Shown here piece by piece: positions 29,163-38,318 of a DNA stretch of 64,000 nucleotides; the first letter of the stretch is position 1; the number at the start of each line of letters is the position of its first letter. This DNA is from JBBSNV01 sp964458605 (GTDB lineage Bacteria > Pseudomonadota > Alphaproteobacteria > Reyranellales > JAQSWP01). Below the pieces are notes generated by a model. It made no database searches and had not been told where the DNA came from. It saw only the letters and a list, made by a program, of their open reading frames with translations. A program made the translations under genes and the position numbers. The DNA is taken from NCBI GenBank assembly GCA_964458605.1, contig CAYWLS010000012.1:1-64000 (forward strand). The letters are read 5' to 3'.

Positions 29163-29403
29163 CCGCTTCTCCCTGGTGAAAGTAGACAGTGCGCCAGCGT
29201 ATTGTTGATAGGCTTCGCGAGCGCTTATGACCTACATTAAACATAGACGACCGTTCCGCGACAATCCGAGTCTCGGTATTAGGTCGGACGCACCTTGGTA
29301 TGAGTCTTTCGTATAAACGAACACGTGGTCATTATTTTCTGTCTTTTATCCACAACATGAAGGGGGCGGACGATCCTCTCCCCACCACATATCTCACGAA
29401 TCG
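29163..29403 (-). promoter_or_regulatory. Promoter region of the 163-residue gene and luxR
   Basis: A 241-base gap, clearly richer in A+T than the surrounding genes (for example 29232-29250 and 29310-29345). On the minus strand it precedes the luxR transcript; AGGGAGA is the ribosome site for the 163-residue gene. I see no clear -35/-10 pair and no gene. Confidence 0.35.
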
Positions 29404-30549
29404 TCAGGCGGAAATTGGCGCTACCGCGGATCGGGCGCGCAGTCGGCGCGGGCGCTGACTGGCCGATTTCAACTGTCCACAGGCGGCCAGGATGTCCCGG
29501 CCGCGGGGTGTGCGGATGGGTGCGGCCAATTGCGCCTCGTTCAGTATCGTGGCGAAACGACGAATCCGGTTGTTCGAGGAGCACTCGTAGGGCGCGCCCG
29601 GCCATGGGTTGAACGGGATCAGGTTGATCTTGGCCGGGATGCCCTTGAGCAGCCGCACCAGTTCGCGCGCATCGGCGTCGCTGTCGTTGACGTCTTTCAG
29701 CATCACGTATTCGAAAGTGATGCGCCGGGCGTTCTTGGCGCCGGGATAGTCGCGGCAGGCCTGGAGTAGTTCGGCAATGGGCCATTTGCGGTTGATCGGC
29801 ACCAGTACGTCGCGCAGCTCGTCCCGAACGGCGTGCAGCGACACCGCCAGGTTGACGTTCAGTTCCTCGCCGCAACGCTTCATCTGCGGCACCACGCCGG
29901 AGGTGGACAGCGTGATGCGCCGGCGCGACAGGGCGATGCCCTGGTCGTCCATGATGATGGTCAGGGCCTTGGCGACGTTGTCGAGGTTATAGAGCGGCTC
30001 GCCCATGCCCATCATGACGATGTTGCTGATCAGCCGGCCGCCATCGGTCGGCGAGGGCCATTCGCCGTAGGAATCGCGCGCCACCATGAACTGGCCGACG
30101 ATCTCGCCGGCTTCCAGGTTGCGCACCAAGGGCATGGTGCCGGTGTGGCAGAAACTGCAGGTCAGGGTGCAGCCGACCTGGCTGGAGATGCACACCGCGC
30201 CGCGGTCGTCCTCGGGGATATAGACGCTTTCGACTTCGTTGCCGTCGGACAGGCGCAGCAGCCATTTGCGCGTGCCGTCGGCCGAGCGCTGCTCGGTGCT
30301 GACGCTGGGCCGTTCGATGACGTAGAGCTCGGCCAGCTTCTCGCGCACCGGCTTGGCGATGTTGGACATGCCGCCAAAGTCGGTCAGGCCGTGCCAGTAG
30401 ATCCAGTGCCAGATCTGGCCGGCGCGGAACGGCTCCAAGCTCTGCGCCGCCAGTTCGGCCTTGAGCTCGGCGCGGCTCAGACCCACCAGGTTGAGGCGGG
30501 TGTCGTTGCGCCGGAGGACGGGCTCGGCGATGTCGATCGGCTCCTGCAT
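29404..30549 (-). CDS. rlmN: Radical SAM rRNA/tRNA adenine C2-methyltransferase RlmN
   Basis: Methylates A2503 of 23S rRNA and A37 of some tRNAs. The 381-residue protein has the radical SAM iron-sulfur cysteines C127, C131 and C134 in CTLTCSFC. The SAM motif GMGEPLYN and the C-terminal catalytic-cysteine region follow; the C-terminal part of about 20 residues is basic. ATG at 30549 was preferred to an in-frame TTG nine bases upstream. Both lack an obvious ribosome site. The gene stands alone between the luxR region and the IalB-like gene. Confidence 0.95.
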   Translation of the reverse strand: MQEPIDIAEPVLRRNDTRLNLVGLSRAELKAELAAQSLEPFRAGQIWHWIYWHGLTDFGGMSNIAKPVREKLAELYVIERPSVSTEQRSADGTRKWLLRLSDGNEVESVYIPEDDRGAVCISSQVGCTLTCSFCHTGTMPLVRNLEAGEIVGQFMVARDSYGEWPSPTDGGRLISNIVMMGMGEPLYNLDNVAKALTIIMDDQGIALSRRRITLSTSGVVPQMKRCGEELNVNLAVSLHAVRDELRDVLVPINRKWPIAELLQACRDYPGAKNARRITFEYVMLKDVNDSDADARELVRLLKGIPAKINLIPFNPWPGAPYECSSNNRIRRFATILNEAQLAAPIRTPRGRDILAACGQLKSASQRPRRLRARSAVAPISA

Positions 30550-30607
30550 GGCGCTCAAATAGGCCCGATTCGGCCGTGCCGCAATGCTCGCGCGAGGGCG
30601 CCAGGCT

Positions 30608-31126
30608 CTATTTCAGGTCGCAGGCCTCGCCGATCCGTCGATAGGCGGCGATGAAGCCGGCTAGGGAATAGGTGTCTTCGATGGCGCCGCCGCCGGCATC
30701 GGTGCCGTGGACGACCATGGTCTTGCCCGCCCGCATGGCCTTGACCAGCCTGGCATCGGCGTCGGCGTCCTCCGCCCAGGCGGTATCCCGATAGGTGAAC
30801 AGGGAAAAGTGGCGCGGGCCGATCTCGACCTGGGCCTCGGATGCCTCGCGCCAGGGCGTGCCGGGATAGATCATCACCACCGACCAGGCCTTTTTTGCCG
30901 GGCGATGGGCGACATAGGCGTAACGGGCTCTGCGTCCGCCGGCCGCGGCGTCGCTTTGCGCCTCGCCCACGATATAGCAGACGCGCTGGCTGCTCTTGCC
31001 CGCGACATATGCCGTCCAGCTCTTGTACTCGCCCAGCTTGGTGATGGCCTGCTGGGCTCCCGATGCGCTGGCGGCCAGCCAGGCAACCGCCAGCATGAAT
31101 GCCGATACGCTATATCTTGCGTACAT
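30608..31126 (-). CDS. IalB-family (invasion-associated locus B) secreted protein
   Basis: A 172-residue protein with a signal peptide (residues 1-24, cleavage after ASASGA). The mature part has the IalB pattern: an early WTAYVAGKSSQRVCYI, a central IGPRHFSLFTYRDTAWAED, and a late GTDAGGGAIEDTYSLAGF with a terminal cysteine that probably pairs with the first one. IalB was named from Bartonella red-cell invasion, but the family is widespread in free-living alphaproteobacteria as periplasmic proteins of unknown role, so no pathogenicity is implied. Confidence 0.8.
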   Translation of the reverse strand: MYARYSVSAFMLAVAWLAASASGAQQAITKLGEYKSWTAYVAGKSSQRVCYIVGEAQSDAAAGGRRARYAYVAHRPAKKAWSVVMIYPGTPWREASEAQVEIGPRHFSLFTYRDTAWAEDADADARLVKAMRAGKTMVVHGTDAGGGAIEDTYSLAGFIAAYRRIGEACDLK

Positions 31127-31175
31127 TGCGGCAAGATACAGCGAGATACCCGATTCTTCCAGTCCGGCGGGCAGC

Positions 31176-31742
31176 TCAATCCGCGGCGCTGTCGCCCTTG
31201 GCCTGGCGTCGCCGACGTTTGCGCATGTAGATCGGCTCGCCGAACACATGCTCGGGCAGGCCCTCGGTCGGCCCGCCCTCGGCCACTGGCCGGGGCGCGA
31301 AGCGGCCCAGCTGGATCAACCGGTCGTACATGACGATGGCGCCGGCGACCGCCAGATTGACCGAGAATCGCATCGGGATGCGGATCACATGGTCGCAATG
31401 CTGCAGCATCTCCGCCGACAGCCCCTCGCGCTCGGAGCCCAGTATGTAGGCGGCCTGGCGCGGATGGTGGAACGAGGGCAGTTCGACGGCGTCTTCGGTC
31501 AGTTCGATGCCGACCAGCCGGCAATCCTTGGGCAGGCGCACCGATTTGACGTCGGCGAATTCGTGGAGCGGCAGGCTGCGCGGCGTGTCGGCGGTGTCCG
31601 ACGCGCGCAGCTCGCTTTTGCGATACTGGCTGGCGACGGTGAAGATGAACGAGGCGCCGAAGGCATGGGCGGTGCGGAACAGGGTGCCGACATTCATCGC
31701 CTTGCTGATGCGCTCGACACCGATGCCGAAATAGCCTTTCAT
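31176..31742 (-). CDS. SpoU/TrmH-family RNA 2'-O-methyltransferase
   Basis: A 188-residue SPOUT-class methyltransferase. Motif 1 is near MNVGTLFRTAHAFGA, motif 2 is YILGSEREGLSAE and motif 3 is IRIPMRFSVNLAVAGAIVMYD. A basic C-terminal tail (MRKRRRRQAKG) probably contacts RNA. ATG 31742, MKGYFGIGVERIS, is the usual start of this group; an ATG at 31775 is possible. The target nucleotide is unknown. It is divergent from the next gene, with about 50 bases between them. Confidence 0.88.
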   Translation of the reverse strand: MKGYFGIGVERISKAMNVGTLFRTAHAFGASFIFTVASQYRKSELRASDTADTPRSLPLHEFADVKSVRLPKDCRLVGIELTEDAVELPSFHHPRQAAYILGSEREGLSAEMLQHCDHVIRIPMRFSVNLAVAGAIVMYDRLIQLGRFAPRPVAEGGPTEGLPEHVFGEPIYMRKRRRRQAKGDSAAD

Positions 31743-31792
31743 GCCCGCCTGCTCCACGACTTTTGCCGCCACCATCGGGCCGCGCCGCGGGA

Positions 31793-33073
31793 ATGACAAG
31801 CAAGAAGGACATCGCGGCCGCCGACGCCGCCATGCGCCGCCATTACGAGGCCTTGCCCTATCCGGCGCGCGATCCAAGGGACGAGGCCAGGCGGCTGATC
31901 GCCGGCTCGCCCGGCCATCTGCTCGAGGTCGACCACTATCTGTTCGCCGGCCGGCTTTCGTCCGATGGGCGCGACCGGTCGGCGCCGTTGCGCGTGCTGG
32001 TGGCCGGCGGCGGCACCGGCGATGCCGCCATCATGCTGGGCCAGCACCTGGCCGATCGCCATGCGGCGGCCGAGATTCACTATATCGACCTGTCGCAGGC
32101 GGCGCGCGCGGTGGCCGAGGCCCGTGCGGCGGCGCGCGGACTGACCGCACTGACGTTTCACACCGGCTCGCTGCTCGATGTGGCGACGATGGGGCTGGAG
32201 CCGTTCGACTACATCGACTGCACCGGGGTGCTGCATCACCTGGACGATCCCGGCGCGGGCCTGCGCGTCCTGGCATCGATGCTGGCGCCGGAGGGCGGCA
32301 TGGGGCTGATGGTCTATGCCGCGCTGGGCCGCACCGGCGTCTATCCGCTGCAGGACATGCTGCGCATGGCCGCGCCGCCGGAGCAGGAAGATGACCAGCG
32401 CATCAGGACCGCGCGACGCCTGCTGGCCAGCCTGCCCAAGACCAACTGGTTCGCGCGCAACCCGTTCGTCGGCGACCATATCCAGGGCGGCGATGCCGGC
32501 CTGTACGACCTGCTGCTGCACGCGCGCGACCGGGCCTATCGGGTTGCGGAATTCGATGCGCTGGTTCAAGGCGCGGGGTTGCGGATCGTCAGCTTCGTCG
32601 AGCCGGCGCGCTACGATCCCGCCACCTATCTCAACGATCCGGCGCTGCTCAGGACGCTGGCGCCGCTGCCGATGGTCGCGCGCGCCGCCTTCGCCGAGGC
32701 GCTGGCCGGCAACATCACCAAGCATGTCGCCTATGTCACCTGGCCGGCGCGGACGGAAGGCTGCGTGGCGCGCATCGAGGGACCGCACACCATCCCCGTG
32801 CTGCGCGAGGCCGATGGACCCAAGCTGGCGGCCGGGCTGCAGGCCGGCGGTGTGCTGAAGGCCGATCTCGACGGCTTCGAATGGCGCGCCGCGCTGCCGC
32901 GGCTGGCCGGGCCGATTGTCTCGCGCATCGATGGCAAGACCAGCCTGGGCGATATTCACGCCGCGCTGCAGGCGCTCGACAGCAAGCTGGGCTGGGACGA
33001 ATTCGCGCGCCAGTTCGCGGCGCTGTTCGCGGTGATGAACGCGGCCAATGTCATGCTGCTGCGCCAGCCCTGA
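31793..33073 (+). CDS. Class I SAM-dependent methyltransferase with C-terminal extension
   Basis: A 426-residue protein. The methyltransferase core begins near residue 65 (LRVLVAGGGTGDAAIM), with IDLSQAA following the second strand and LHHLDDPGAGL later. The roughly 170-residue C-terminal region is not recognised; it ends in a helical part (FAALFAVMNAANVMLL). Many alphaproteobacteria have such large methyltransferases of unknown substrate. ATG at 31793 is favoured because upstream codons overlap the divergent gene. Confidence 0.8.
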   Translation: MTSKKDIAAADAAMRRHYEALPYPARDPRDEARRLIAGSPGHLLEVDHYLFAGRLSSDGRDRSAPLRVLVAGGGTGDAAIMLGQHLADRHAAAEIHYIDLSQAARAVAEARAAARGLTALTFHTGSLLDVATMGLEPFDYIDCTGVLHHLDDPGAGLRVLASMLAPEGGMGLMVYAALGRTGVYPLQDMLRMAAPPEQEDDQRIRTARRLLASLPKTNWFARNPFVGDHIQGGDAGLYDLLLHARDRAYRVAEFDALVQGAGLRIVSFVEPARYDPATYLNDPALLRTLAPLPMVARAAFAEALAGNITKHVAYVTWPARTEGCVARIEGPHTIPVLREADGPKLAAGLQAGGVLKADLDGFEWRAALPRLAGPIVSRIDGKTSLGDIHAALQALDSKLGWDEFARQFAALFAVMNAANVMLLRQP

Positions 33074-33111
33074 TCCCGCGATCCCATTCCCCACACCGAT
33101 CAAGCAGCACC

Positions 33112-34047
33112 ATGACCCGCAACGCCTTGCCGATCGTCGCTGCCGCCACCCTGGCCTGGGGCGTGCTGCTGGTGGTGATCCGCCTGCTGCTGGTCAGCTT
33201 CGGCTTCAACGCCTGGGGCTTCACCCTGGTGCAGCTGCTGGTCGGCGGCGCCGCCATGATCGTGCTGGGCGGACGCGGCAAGGTGGCCTGGGGCGCTTTC
33301 GATTCGCTGTCGATCTGGCTCTACGGCGCCCTGCGCGTGGTCAGCTCGGCCTGTTCCTCGGCGGCGCTGCTCTATGTCGGCGTCATGCAGGATACCTTGC
33401 TGGCGGCGATGAACGTGCCGATCGCCGGCACGCTCATCGTGCTGGGCGCGCGCAAGCTGCCGCCGCGCCAGCAGCTCGGCGCCCATGCGCTGATCGTGGC
33501 CGGCATCCTGACGATGGCGCTGGCGCTGCCCGGCGGCATCGCCAACCCAGCGGTGCTGCTGGAAGCGATTTCGGAGACCGCGGTGGTGATCTCGACCCTG
33601 CTGATCGAGCGCCATCCGCTCAATCGCCAGGACGATATCGGCGCCCGCTGCCGCTTCACCGGCGCGGTGCTGATGGTGACGGCGGCGATGTTCGTGCTGG
33701 TGTGGCTGCTGAATGGCGCGCTGGGGCTGCACTGGGGCAGCAATGCGCTGGCTTTCGGCGAGCTGCGCAGCTTGATCGCCGATCCCAAGTTGCTGGTGGC
33801 CGGTGCGCTGGTCGGCGCCTTGCTGCGCGGCCCGACCATGTATCTGGCGCTCTACGCCATCCGGCTGGCCGGCACCCAGACCTATCTGGCGGCGCTGGCC
33901 CTGCTGCCGGTGGTGGGCGTGGCGCTGGAGGCCGGCTGCGCGGCGCTCGGCTGGCTGCCCTGGCCGCATCTGGGCCTGGCCGAGGCACTGGCGGCGGCGC
34001 TGGTGGTGGGCGGCTCGATCCTGCTGGTGCGGCTGCGCGCGCGCTGA
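33112..34047 (+). CDS. DMT-superfamily transporter (EamA-like)
   Basis: A 311-residue inner-membrane protein with about ten hydrophobic helices arranged as two EamA-like halves. The first half starts at LPIVAAATLAWGVLLVVIR and the second near 150. Drug/metabolite transporters of this size export amino acids, nucleotides or other small molecules; no substrate signature is visible. It starts 38 bases after the methyltransferase gene and may be co-transcribed with it. Confidence 0.78.
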   Translation: MTRNALPIVAAATLAWGVLLVVIRLLLVSFGFNAWGFTLVQLLVGGAAMIVLGGRGKVAWGAFDSLSIWLYGALRVVSSACSSAALLYVGVMQDTLLAAMNVPIAGTLIVLGARKLPPRQQLGAHALIVAGILTMALALPGGIANPAVLLEAISETAVVISTLLIERHPLNRQDDIGARCRFTGAVLMVTAAMFVLVWLLNGALGLHWGSNALAFGELRSLIADPKLLVAGALVGALLRGPTMYLALYAIRLAGTQTYLAALALLPVVGVALEAGCAALGWLPWPHLGLAEALAAALVVGGSILLVRLRAR

Positions 34048-34144
34048 GCGCGATGGCATGGTGCGGCAAGGCGCGGGCCGCGCGATTGACTCGCGCCGCC
34101 TTGGGGCCGCATAACAGCGGCACATATCGCAATGCGGGAAGATC

Positions 34145-34846
34145 ATGGCCAATAAGGTTTACAAGGACGCCAAATCGGCCCTGGAAGGGCTGACCTTCGA
34201 CAACATGATGGTGATGTGCGGCGGCTTCGGCCTGTGCGGCATCCCCGAGCACCTGATTCTGGCGTTGCGCAATTCGGGCGCCAAGGGCCTGACCTGCGTG
34301 TCCAACAATGCCGGCGTCGACGGCTTCGGCCTGGGCCTGCTGCTAGAGACGCGCCAGATCAGGAAGATGATTTCCTCCTATGTCGGCGAGAACAAGATCT
34401 TCGCCCAGCAATATCTGGCCGGCGAGCTGGAGCTGGAATTCAACCCGCAAGGCACCCTGGCCGAGCGCATCCGCGCCGGCGGCGCCGGCATTCCGGCCTT
34501 CTTCACCAAGACCGGCGTCGGCACCCTGGTGGCCGAAGGCAAGGAGGTGCGCGAGTTCGACGGCGAGAAATACGTCATGGAGCGCGGCCTGGTCGCCGAC
34601 CTGTCGCTGGTCAAGGCCTGGAAGGGCGACACCGAGGGCAATTTGGTGTTCCGCAAGGCCGCCCGCAACTTCAACCCGATGATGGCCACCGCCGGCAAGA
34701 AGACCGTGGCCGAGGTCGAGATCCTGGTGCAGCCGGGGCAGATCGATCCCGACCACATCCACACCCCGGGCATCTATGTCGACCGCATCATCGACGGATC
34801 GCCCTACGAGAAGCGCATCGAGAAGCGCACCACCCGCAAAGCTTAA
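34145..34846 (+). CDS. scoA: 3-oxoacid CoA-transferase subunit A
   Basis: Alpha subunit (233 residues) of a heterodimeric CoA-transferase that moves CoA from succinyl-CoA to acetoacetate or a similar 3-oxoacid. The glycine-rich MVMCGGFGLCGIPEHLI and the central YFTGE-like segment LELEFNPQGTLAERIRAGGAGIPAF are family motifs. It ends 17 bases before the B subunit, with AGGGAGAGAG as the ribosome site for the latter. Its neighbours hint at ketone-body or short-chain acid breakdown. Confidence 0.92.
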   Translation: MANKVYKDAKSALEGLTFDNMMVMCGGFGLCGIPEHLILALRNSGAKGLTCVSNNAGVDGFGLGLLLETRQIRKMISSYVGENKIFAQQYLAGELELEFNPQGTLAERIRAGGAGIPAFFTKTGVGTLVAEGKEVREFDGEKYVMERGLVADLSLVKAWKGDTEGNLVFRKAARNFNPMMATAGKKTVAEVEILVQPGQIDPDHIHTPGIYVDRIIDGSPYEKRIEKRTTRKA

Positions 34847-34863
34847 GCCAGGGAGAGAGTATC

Positions 34864-35517
34864 ATGGCCTGGACCCGCGAACAGATGGCCGCCCGTGCCG
34901 CCAAGGAGCTGCAGGACGGCTTCTACGTCAATCTCGGCATCGGCATCCCGACCCTGGTGTCGAACTACATCCCCAAAGGCATGCACGTCACCCTGCAGAG
35001 CGAGAACGGCATGCTGGGCATGGGCCCGTATCCGCTCGACAACGAGGTCGACCCCGACATCATCAACGCCGGCAAGGAAACGGTGTCGGAGCTGCCGGAG
35101 ACCTCCTATTTCAGCAGCGCCGATTCCTTCGCCATGATCCGCGGCGGCCATATCGACCTGTCGATCCTGGGCGCCATGGAAGTGGCCGAGAACGGCGACC
35201 TGGCCAACTGGATGATCCCGGGCAAGATGGTCAAGGGCATGGGCGGCGCCATGGACCTGGTGGCCGGGGTCAAGAAGGTGATCGTGGTAATGGAGCACAC
35301 CTCCAAGGACGGCGCCTCCAAGCTGCTGAAGAAATGCTCCCTGCCGCTGACCGGCGCCGGCGTGGTCGACATGGTGGTGACCGAGTTGGGCGTGTTCGCC
35401 ATCGACAAGCACGGCAAGGGCGGCGTCACGGTGACGGAGCTGGCCGACGGCGTGAGCGTCGATCAGGTCAGGAAGTCGACCGAGGCCGCGCTCACGGTGG
35501 CGCCGGGGCTGCAATAA
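34864..35517 (+). CDS. scoB: 3-oxoacid CoA-transferase subunit B
   Basis: Beta subunit (217 residues), carrying the catalytic glutamate in LQSENGMLGMGP, which forms the enzyme-CoA thioester. The N-terminal GFYVNLGIGIPTLV and the GGHIDLSILGAMEV segments are typical. Together with subunit A it forms the complete enzyme. The start ATG follows a strong Shine-Dalgarno. Confidence 0.95.
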   Translation: MAWTREQMAARAAKELQDGFYVNLGIGIPTLVSNYIPKGMHVTLQSENGMLGMGPYPLDNEVDPDIINAGKETVSELPETSYFSSADSFAMIRGGHIDLSILGAMEVAENGDLANWMIPGKMVKGMGGAMDLVAGVKKVIVVMEHTSKDGASKLLKKCSLPLTGAGVVDMVVTELGVFAIDKHGKGGVTVTELADGVSVDQVRKSTEAALTVAPGLQ

Positions 35518-35529
35518 GCCTCTCAAGGC

Positions 35530-35799
35530 ATGGCCAAGCGCAGCGGCGTTATCGATAGCGACGATGAGCTTGCCAAGCTCACCTTAACGGAACTTGATGC
35601 CGAGATTGCGCGGTGCAAAACGCGCTTGAAATTCGCGCCGAACAGTCAGTTACGCAAAGCCTGGACGAAGCCTATTCACTGGTTGGAGCGGTTTCGGGAG
35701 CGCGGCAGCGCACAGATTGGTTGGCAACGAAGCGGCTCGGCCGCGGTCGTCTATCGATGCCGCATGACCGTAATGTTGCAATCGCGCTACTGCCGGTAG
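35530..35799 (+). CDS. Small hypothetical protein, 89 residues, lower G+C
   Basis: Residues 10-55 (LAKLTLTELDAEIARCKTRL and NSQLRKAWTKPIHWLERFRE) form a likely helical hairpin rich in charged residues. I do not recognise a family. Codon use is less G+C-biased than in the neighbours, and the last 30 residues look unlike the first part, so the 3' end may be altered by a frameshift. It lies between the scoAB pair and a DMT transporter. Confidence 0.5.
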   Translation: MAKRSGVIDSDDELAKLTLTELDAEIARCKTRLKFAPNSQLRKAWTKPIHWLERFRERGSAQIGWQRSGSAAVVYRCRMTVMLQSRYCR

Positions 35800-35845
35800 T
35801 GCCGCGGGACTAGTCTGGGGGCGTTTCATTCCCCCGGATTCCCGC

Positions 35846-36772
35846 TTGTTCTCCCATCATCGCGACCGCTTCTCCCGCCTGCCCGGCAATATCAGGGGCG
35901 CGGCGTGGCTGGTGCTGGCCGGGCTGTGCTACACCATCGTCAACGCGCTGATCAAATATCTGGGGCAACGCCTGCCGTTCCTGGAAGTGGCGTTCTTCCG
36001 CAGCGTGCTGGGCCTGCTGGTGCTGCTGCCGACCATGGTGCGGCACGATTTCGCCGCTTTACGCAGCCGGCGCCATCTCGGCCATTTCTGGCGCGGCGCC
36101 ATCGCCACCATGTCGATGATGATCGGCTTCTATGTGCTGACCCGCATATCGCTGGCCGACGCCACCTCGGTGGGCTTCACCACGCCGCTGTTCGTGCTGG
36201 TATTCGCCGCCATCTTCCTGCGCGAACAAGTGCGCTGGCGGCGCTGGACCGCCACCGCGGTGGGCTTCCTGGGCGTGCTGATCATGATGCGGCCGGGCGC
36301 CGCCGCGTTCGATCCGATCCTGCTGCTGGCGCTGGCCGGCGCGGCGCTGAGCGCGGTGGCGGTGTGCGTGGTCAAGAGCCTGACCGCCAGCGAAAGCGCC
36401 ACCACCCTGCTGGTGATGATGACCTTGTGGAGCTCGCTGGGGCTGACCGTGCCGGCGATCGTCGTCTGGCAGCCGCCCAGCTTGCTGGAATGGGGCCTGG
36501 CGCTGGTGCTGGGCGCCATGGCCACGTTGGGACAGTTCTGCGTCATTCGCGCCTACACCGCGGGCGAGGCCACCGCGGTGGCGCCGTTCGACTATCTGCG
36601 CCTGCCGCTGTCGGTGCTGTCGGGCCTGTGGCTGTTCGCCGAGCTGCCCAGCATCTGGACCCTGGTGGGCGCGCTGGTGATCGTCGGCTCCACCCTCTAT
36701 ATCGCCCGGCGCGAGGCCAAGCTGGGCAAGCCGGTCGAGCCGGCGGTCAAGTCGCAGAAGCTGGCGGCCTGA
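35846..36772 (+). CDS. DMT-superfamily transporter (EamA, two domains)
   Basis: A 308-residue inner-membrane exporter with ten hydrophobic helices in two EamA repeats (about 18-145 and 155-290). Family features include VAFFRSVLGLLVLLP, ADATSVGFTTPLFV and the second-half FDYLRLPLSVLSG. TTG at 35846 was taken as start because no ATG or GTG lies closer to the conserved N terminus; no clear ribosome site supports it. The substrate is unknown. Confidence 0.85.
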   Translation: MFSHHRDRFSRLPGNIRGAAWLVLAGLCYTIVNALIKYLGQRLPFLEVAFFRSVLGLLVLLPTMVRHDFAALRSRRHLGHFWRGAIATMSMMIGFYVLTRISLADATSVGFTTPLFVLVFAAIFLREQVRWRRWTATAVGFLGVLIMMRPGAAAFDPILLLALAGAALSAVAVCVVKSLTASESATTLLVMMTLWSSLGLTVPAIVVWQPPSLLEWGLALVLGAMATLGQFCVIRAYTAGEATAVAPFDYLRLPLSVLSGLWLFAELPSIWTLVGALVIVGSTLYIARREAKLGKPVEPAVKSQKLAA

Positions 36773-36809
36773 GACCGAGCGTCAGGGGTGCGGCTCAGGC
36801 GGTGGCGCC

Positions 36810-37751
36810 TCAAGTGGCGGCAATGGCGTCGGCAATGTGCTGCTCCAGATCGGCGATGCGCAGCAGCCGGTCGCCCGCTGCCCGATCGTGGCCAGCCACC
36901 AGCTCGCTGTGGCAGGCGCCGAACTGCACCGCCTGCTGGCGCTTGAGATCGGCCAGCTCGGGATGGCGCCGGGCGAAGAAGGCGGCATAGTCCATCGCCC
37001 GCTTGGCGCCCAGCGGCAGGGCAAAATGGCTCAAATGGCCGATCTGCGCCGGGCCCAATTCTCCATGCGAGGCCTGGAGCGCCCAGCGCCGGATCAGGGC
37101 CGCGTCGATCGTCTCGTTCTGCTCGCGCGCCAGCAGTCCGGCCGCCATGTACTGGTTGCGGAAGAACTCCAGCGCCGCCTCGTACAGCGCATCGTCGCCG
37201 ACCGGGCGCTTGCGCCAGACATGGCTCCAGCGCCGGTAATGGCCGTTGCGATAGGCGATGGCTTCGGCCTTCCAGGCCAGATGCAGGTCGGCGCGCGCGA
37301 TCAGCGCATGGGCGAAGCCGGCCGGGTCGTGCACGCGGAAGCGGTCGCCCTCGGTGGCCAGCACCACGATGAAATGATCGACCCCGGCGAAGTGCGGCCG
37401 CATCGGGTTGTAGGTGAGGTGGCTCATGTCGAGCGGCCCGGCGATCACCGCCGAATCCTTCAGCAAGGCTTCCAGCCGCTCGAAGGGCGGCGGCTCGGCA
37501 TCGTCCGAGGCGGCTTCGCTGAAGGCGAAGCCCAGCATGTCCAGCGCCGCGCTGATGCCGCTGTCGGGCTTGCCGACCAGGCCGCTGAAGAACGGCAGCC
37601 CGTCGCGGTTCTGGAACGCGCCCAGCCCGACGCCGCTCAGCGCCTCGACCAGGCGCGGCGAGATTTCCTCGCCGACCGAGGCCAGCAGCATGGCCGTCGA
37701 ATTGGCGTAGCAATACCAGTAGCCGTCGTAGAAGGTTTCGGCGCGGCGCAT
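36810..37751 (-). CDS. BtrH N-terminal domain-like protein
   Basis: A 313-residue cytoplasmic protein. The N-terminal part has a Cys/Asn-containing YCYANSTAMLLAS and the later GVDHFIVVLATEGDRFRVHDPAG, a pattern of papain-like or BtrH-type acyltransferase proteins, with the His and Asp at the positions expected for a catalytic triad. BtrH transfers an acyl group in butirosin synthesis, but there is no such cluster here. The assignment is tentative. ATG at 37751 precedes the conserved part; another ATG nine codons upstream is possible. Confidence 0.6.
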   Translation of the reverse strand: MRRAETFYDGYWYCYANSTAMLLASVGEEISPRLVEALSGVGLGAFQNRDGLPFFSGLVGKPDSGISAALDMLGFAFSEAASDDAEPPPFERLEALLKDSAVIAGPLDMSHLTYNPMRPHFAGVDHFIVVLATEGDRFRVHDPAGFAHALIARADLHLAWKAEAIAYRNGHYRRWSHVWRKRPVGDDALYEAALEFFRNQYMAAGLLAREQNETIDAALIRRWALQASHGELGPAQIGHLSHFALPLGAKRAMDYAAFFARRHPELADLKRQQAVQFGACHSELVAGHDRAAGDRLLRIADLEQHIADAIAAT

Positions 37752-37816
37752 GGCGCAATGATAACGCGAGGGGCGCATAGCCCCAACGCGCAACAATGCC
37801 GTCGGTTTGCCGGCGG

Positions 37817-38203
37817 TCAGGTGGCCGGCGAGGGATCCTTGCCCTGGCGCAGCGCCTCCAGCGCCGCCTTGGCGCGCTCGCGATGCTCGGGCTGGATGTG
37901 CTTGCGCACGGTCTGGACGGCGCCGAACAGCACCGCCGCATCGTCGGTATAGCCCAGCCCGAAGATGAAATCGGGGATCATGTCGACCGGCATGACGAAA
38001 TAGGCCAGGGCGCCGGCCAGCAGCGCCTTGACATAGGTCGGCGTGGCCGGATCGCGCAGCGCGTAATAGGCCGCCACCGCCTCGTCGGCGAAGGGGATGC
38101 GCGACAGGCTGCGCCGCAGCTTGGGCCAGAATCGGCCGGTTACGGTGGCCTCGTCGCGGTCCAACTGGGCTTGGTCGTATTTCTGCTGGTCGGAATTGTC
38201 CAT
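37817..38203 (-). CDS. YkvA/DUF1232 family membrane protein
   Basis: A 128-residue protein with the DUF1232 core ALLAGALAYFVMPVDMIPDF followed by GYTDDAAVL. This short hydrophobic segment with the DxxPD motif defines the YkvA family; its role is unknown. The N-terminal 35 residues are hydrophilic and the end is charged. It starts divergently from the short-chain dehydrogenase gene. ATG at 38203 is used; an in-frame ATG three codons upstream is equally possible. Confidence 0.85.
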   Translation of the reverse strand: MDNSDQQKYDQAQLDRDEATVTGRFWPKLRRSLSRIPFADEAVAAYYALRDPATPTYVKALLAGALAYFVMPVDMIPDFIFGLGYTDDAAVLFGAVQTVRKHIQPEHRERAKAALEALRQGKDPSPAT

Positions 38204-38318
38204 GCTCGGCATATGGTCCCGCCGCCATCCGGCCGCAAGGCGGGCCGTTCGGGCCCCTATGCCGCGCTGGCGGCCTCTGCTAGGAAAGCCACCGGTTTGG
38301 ACGACAGGGAGAACGGAA

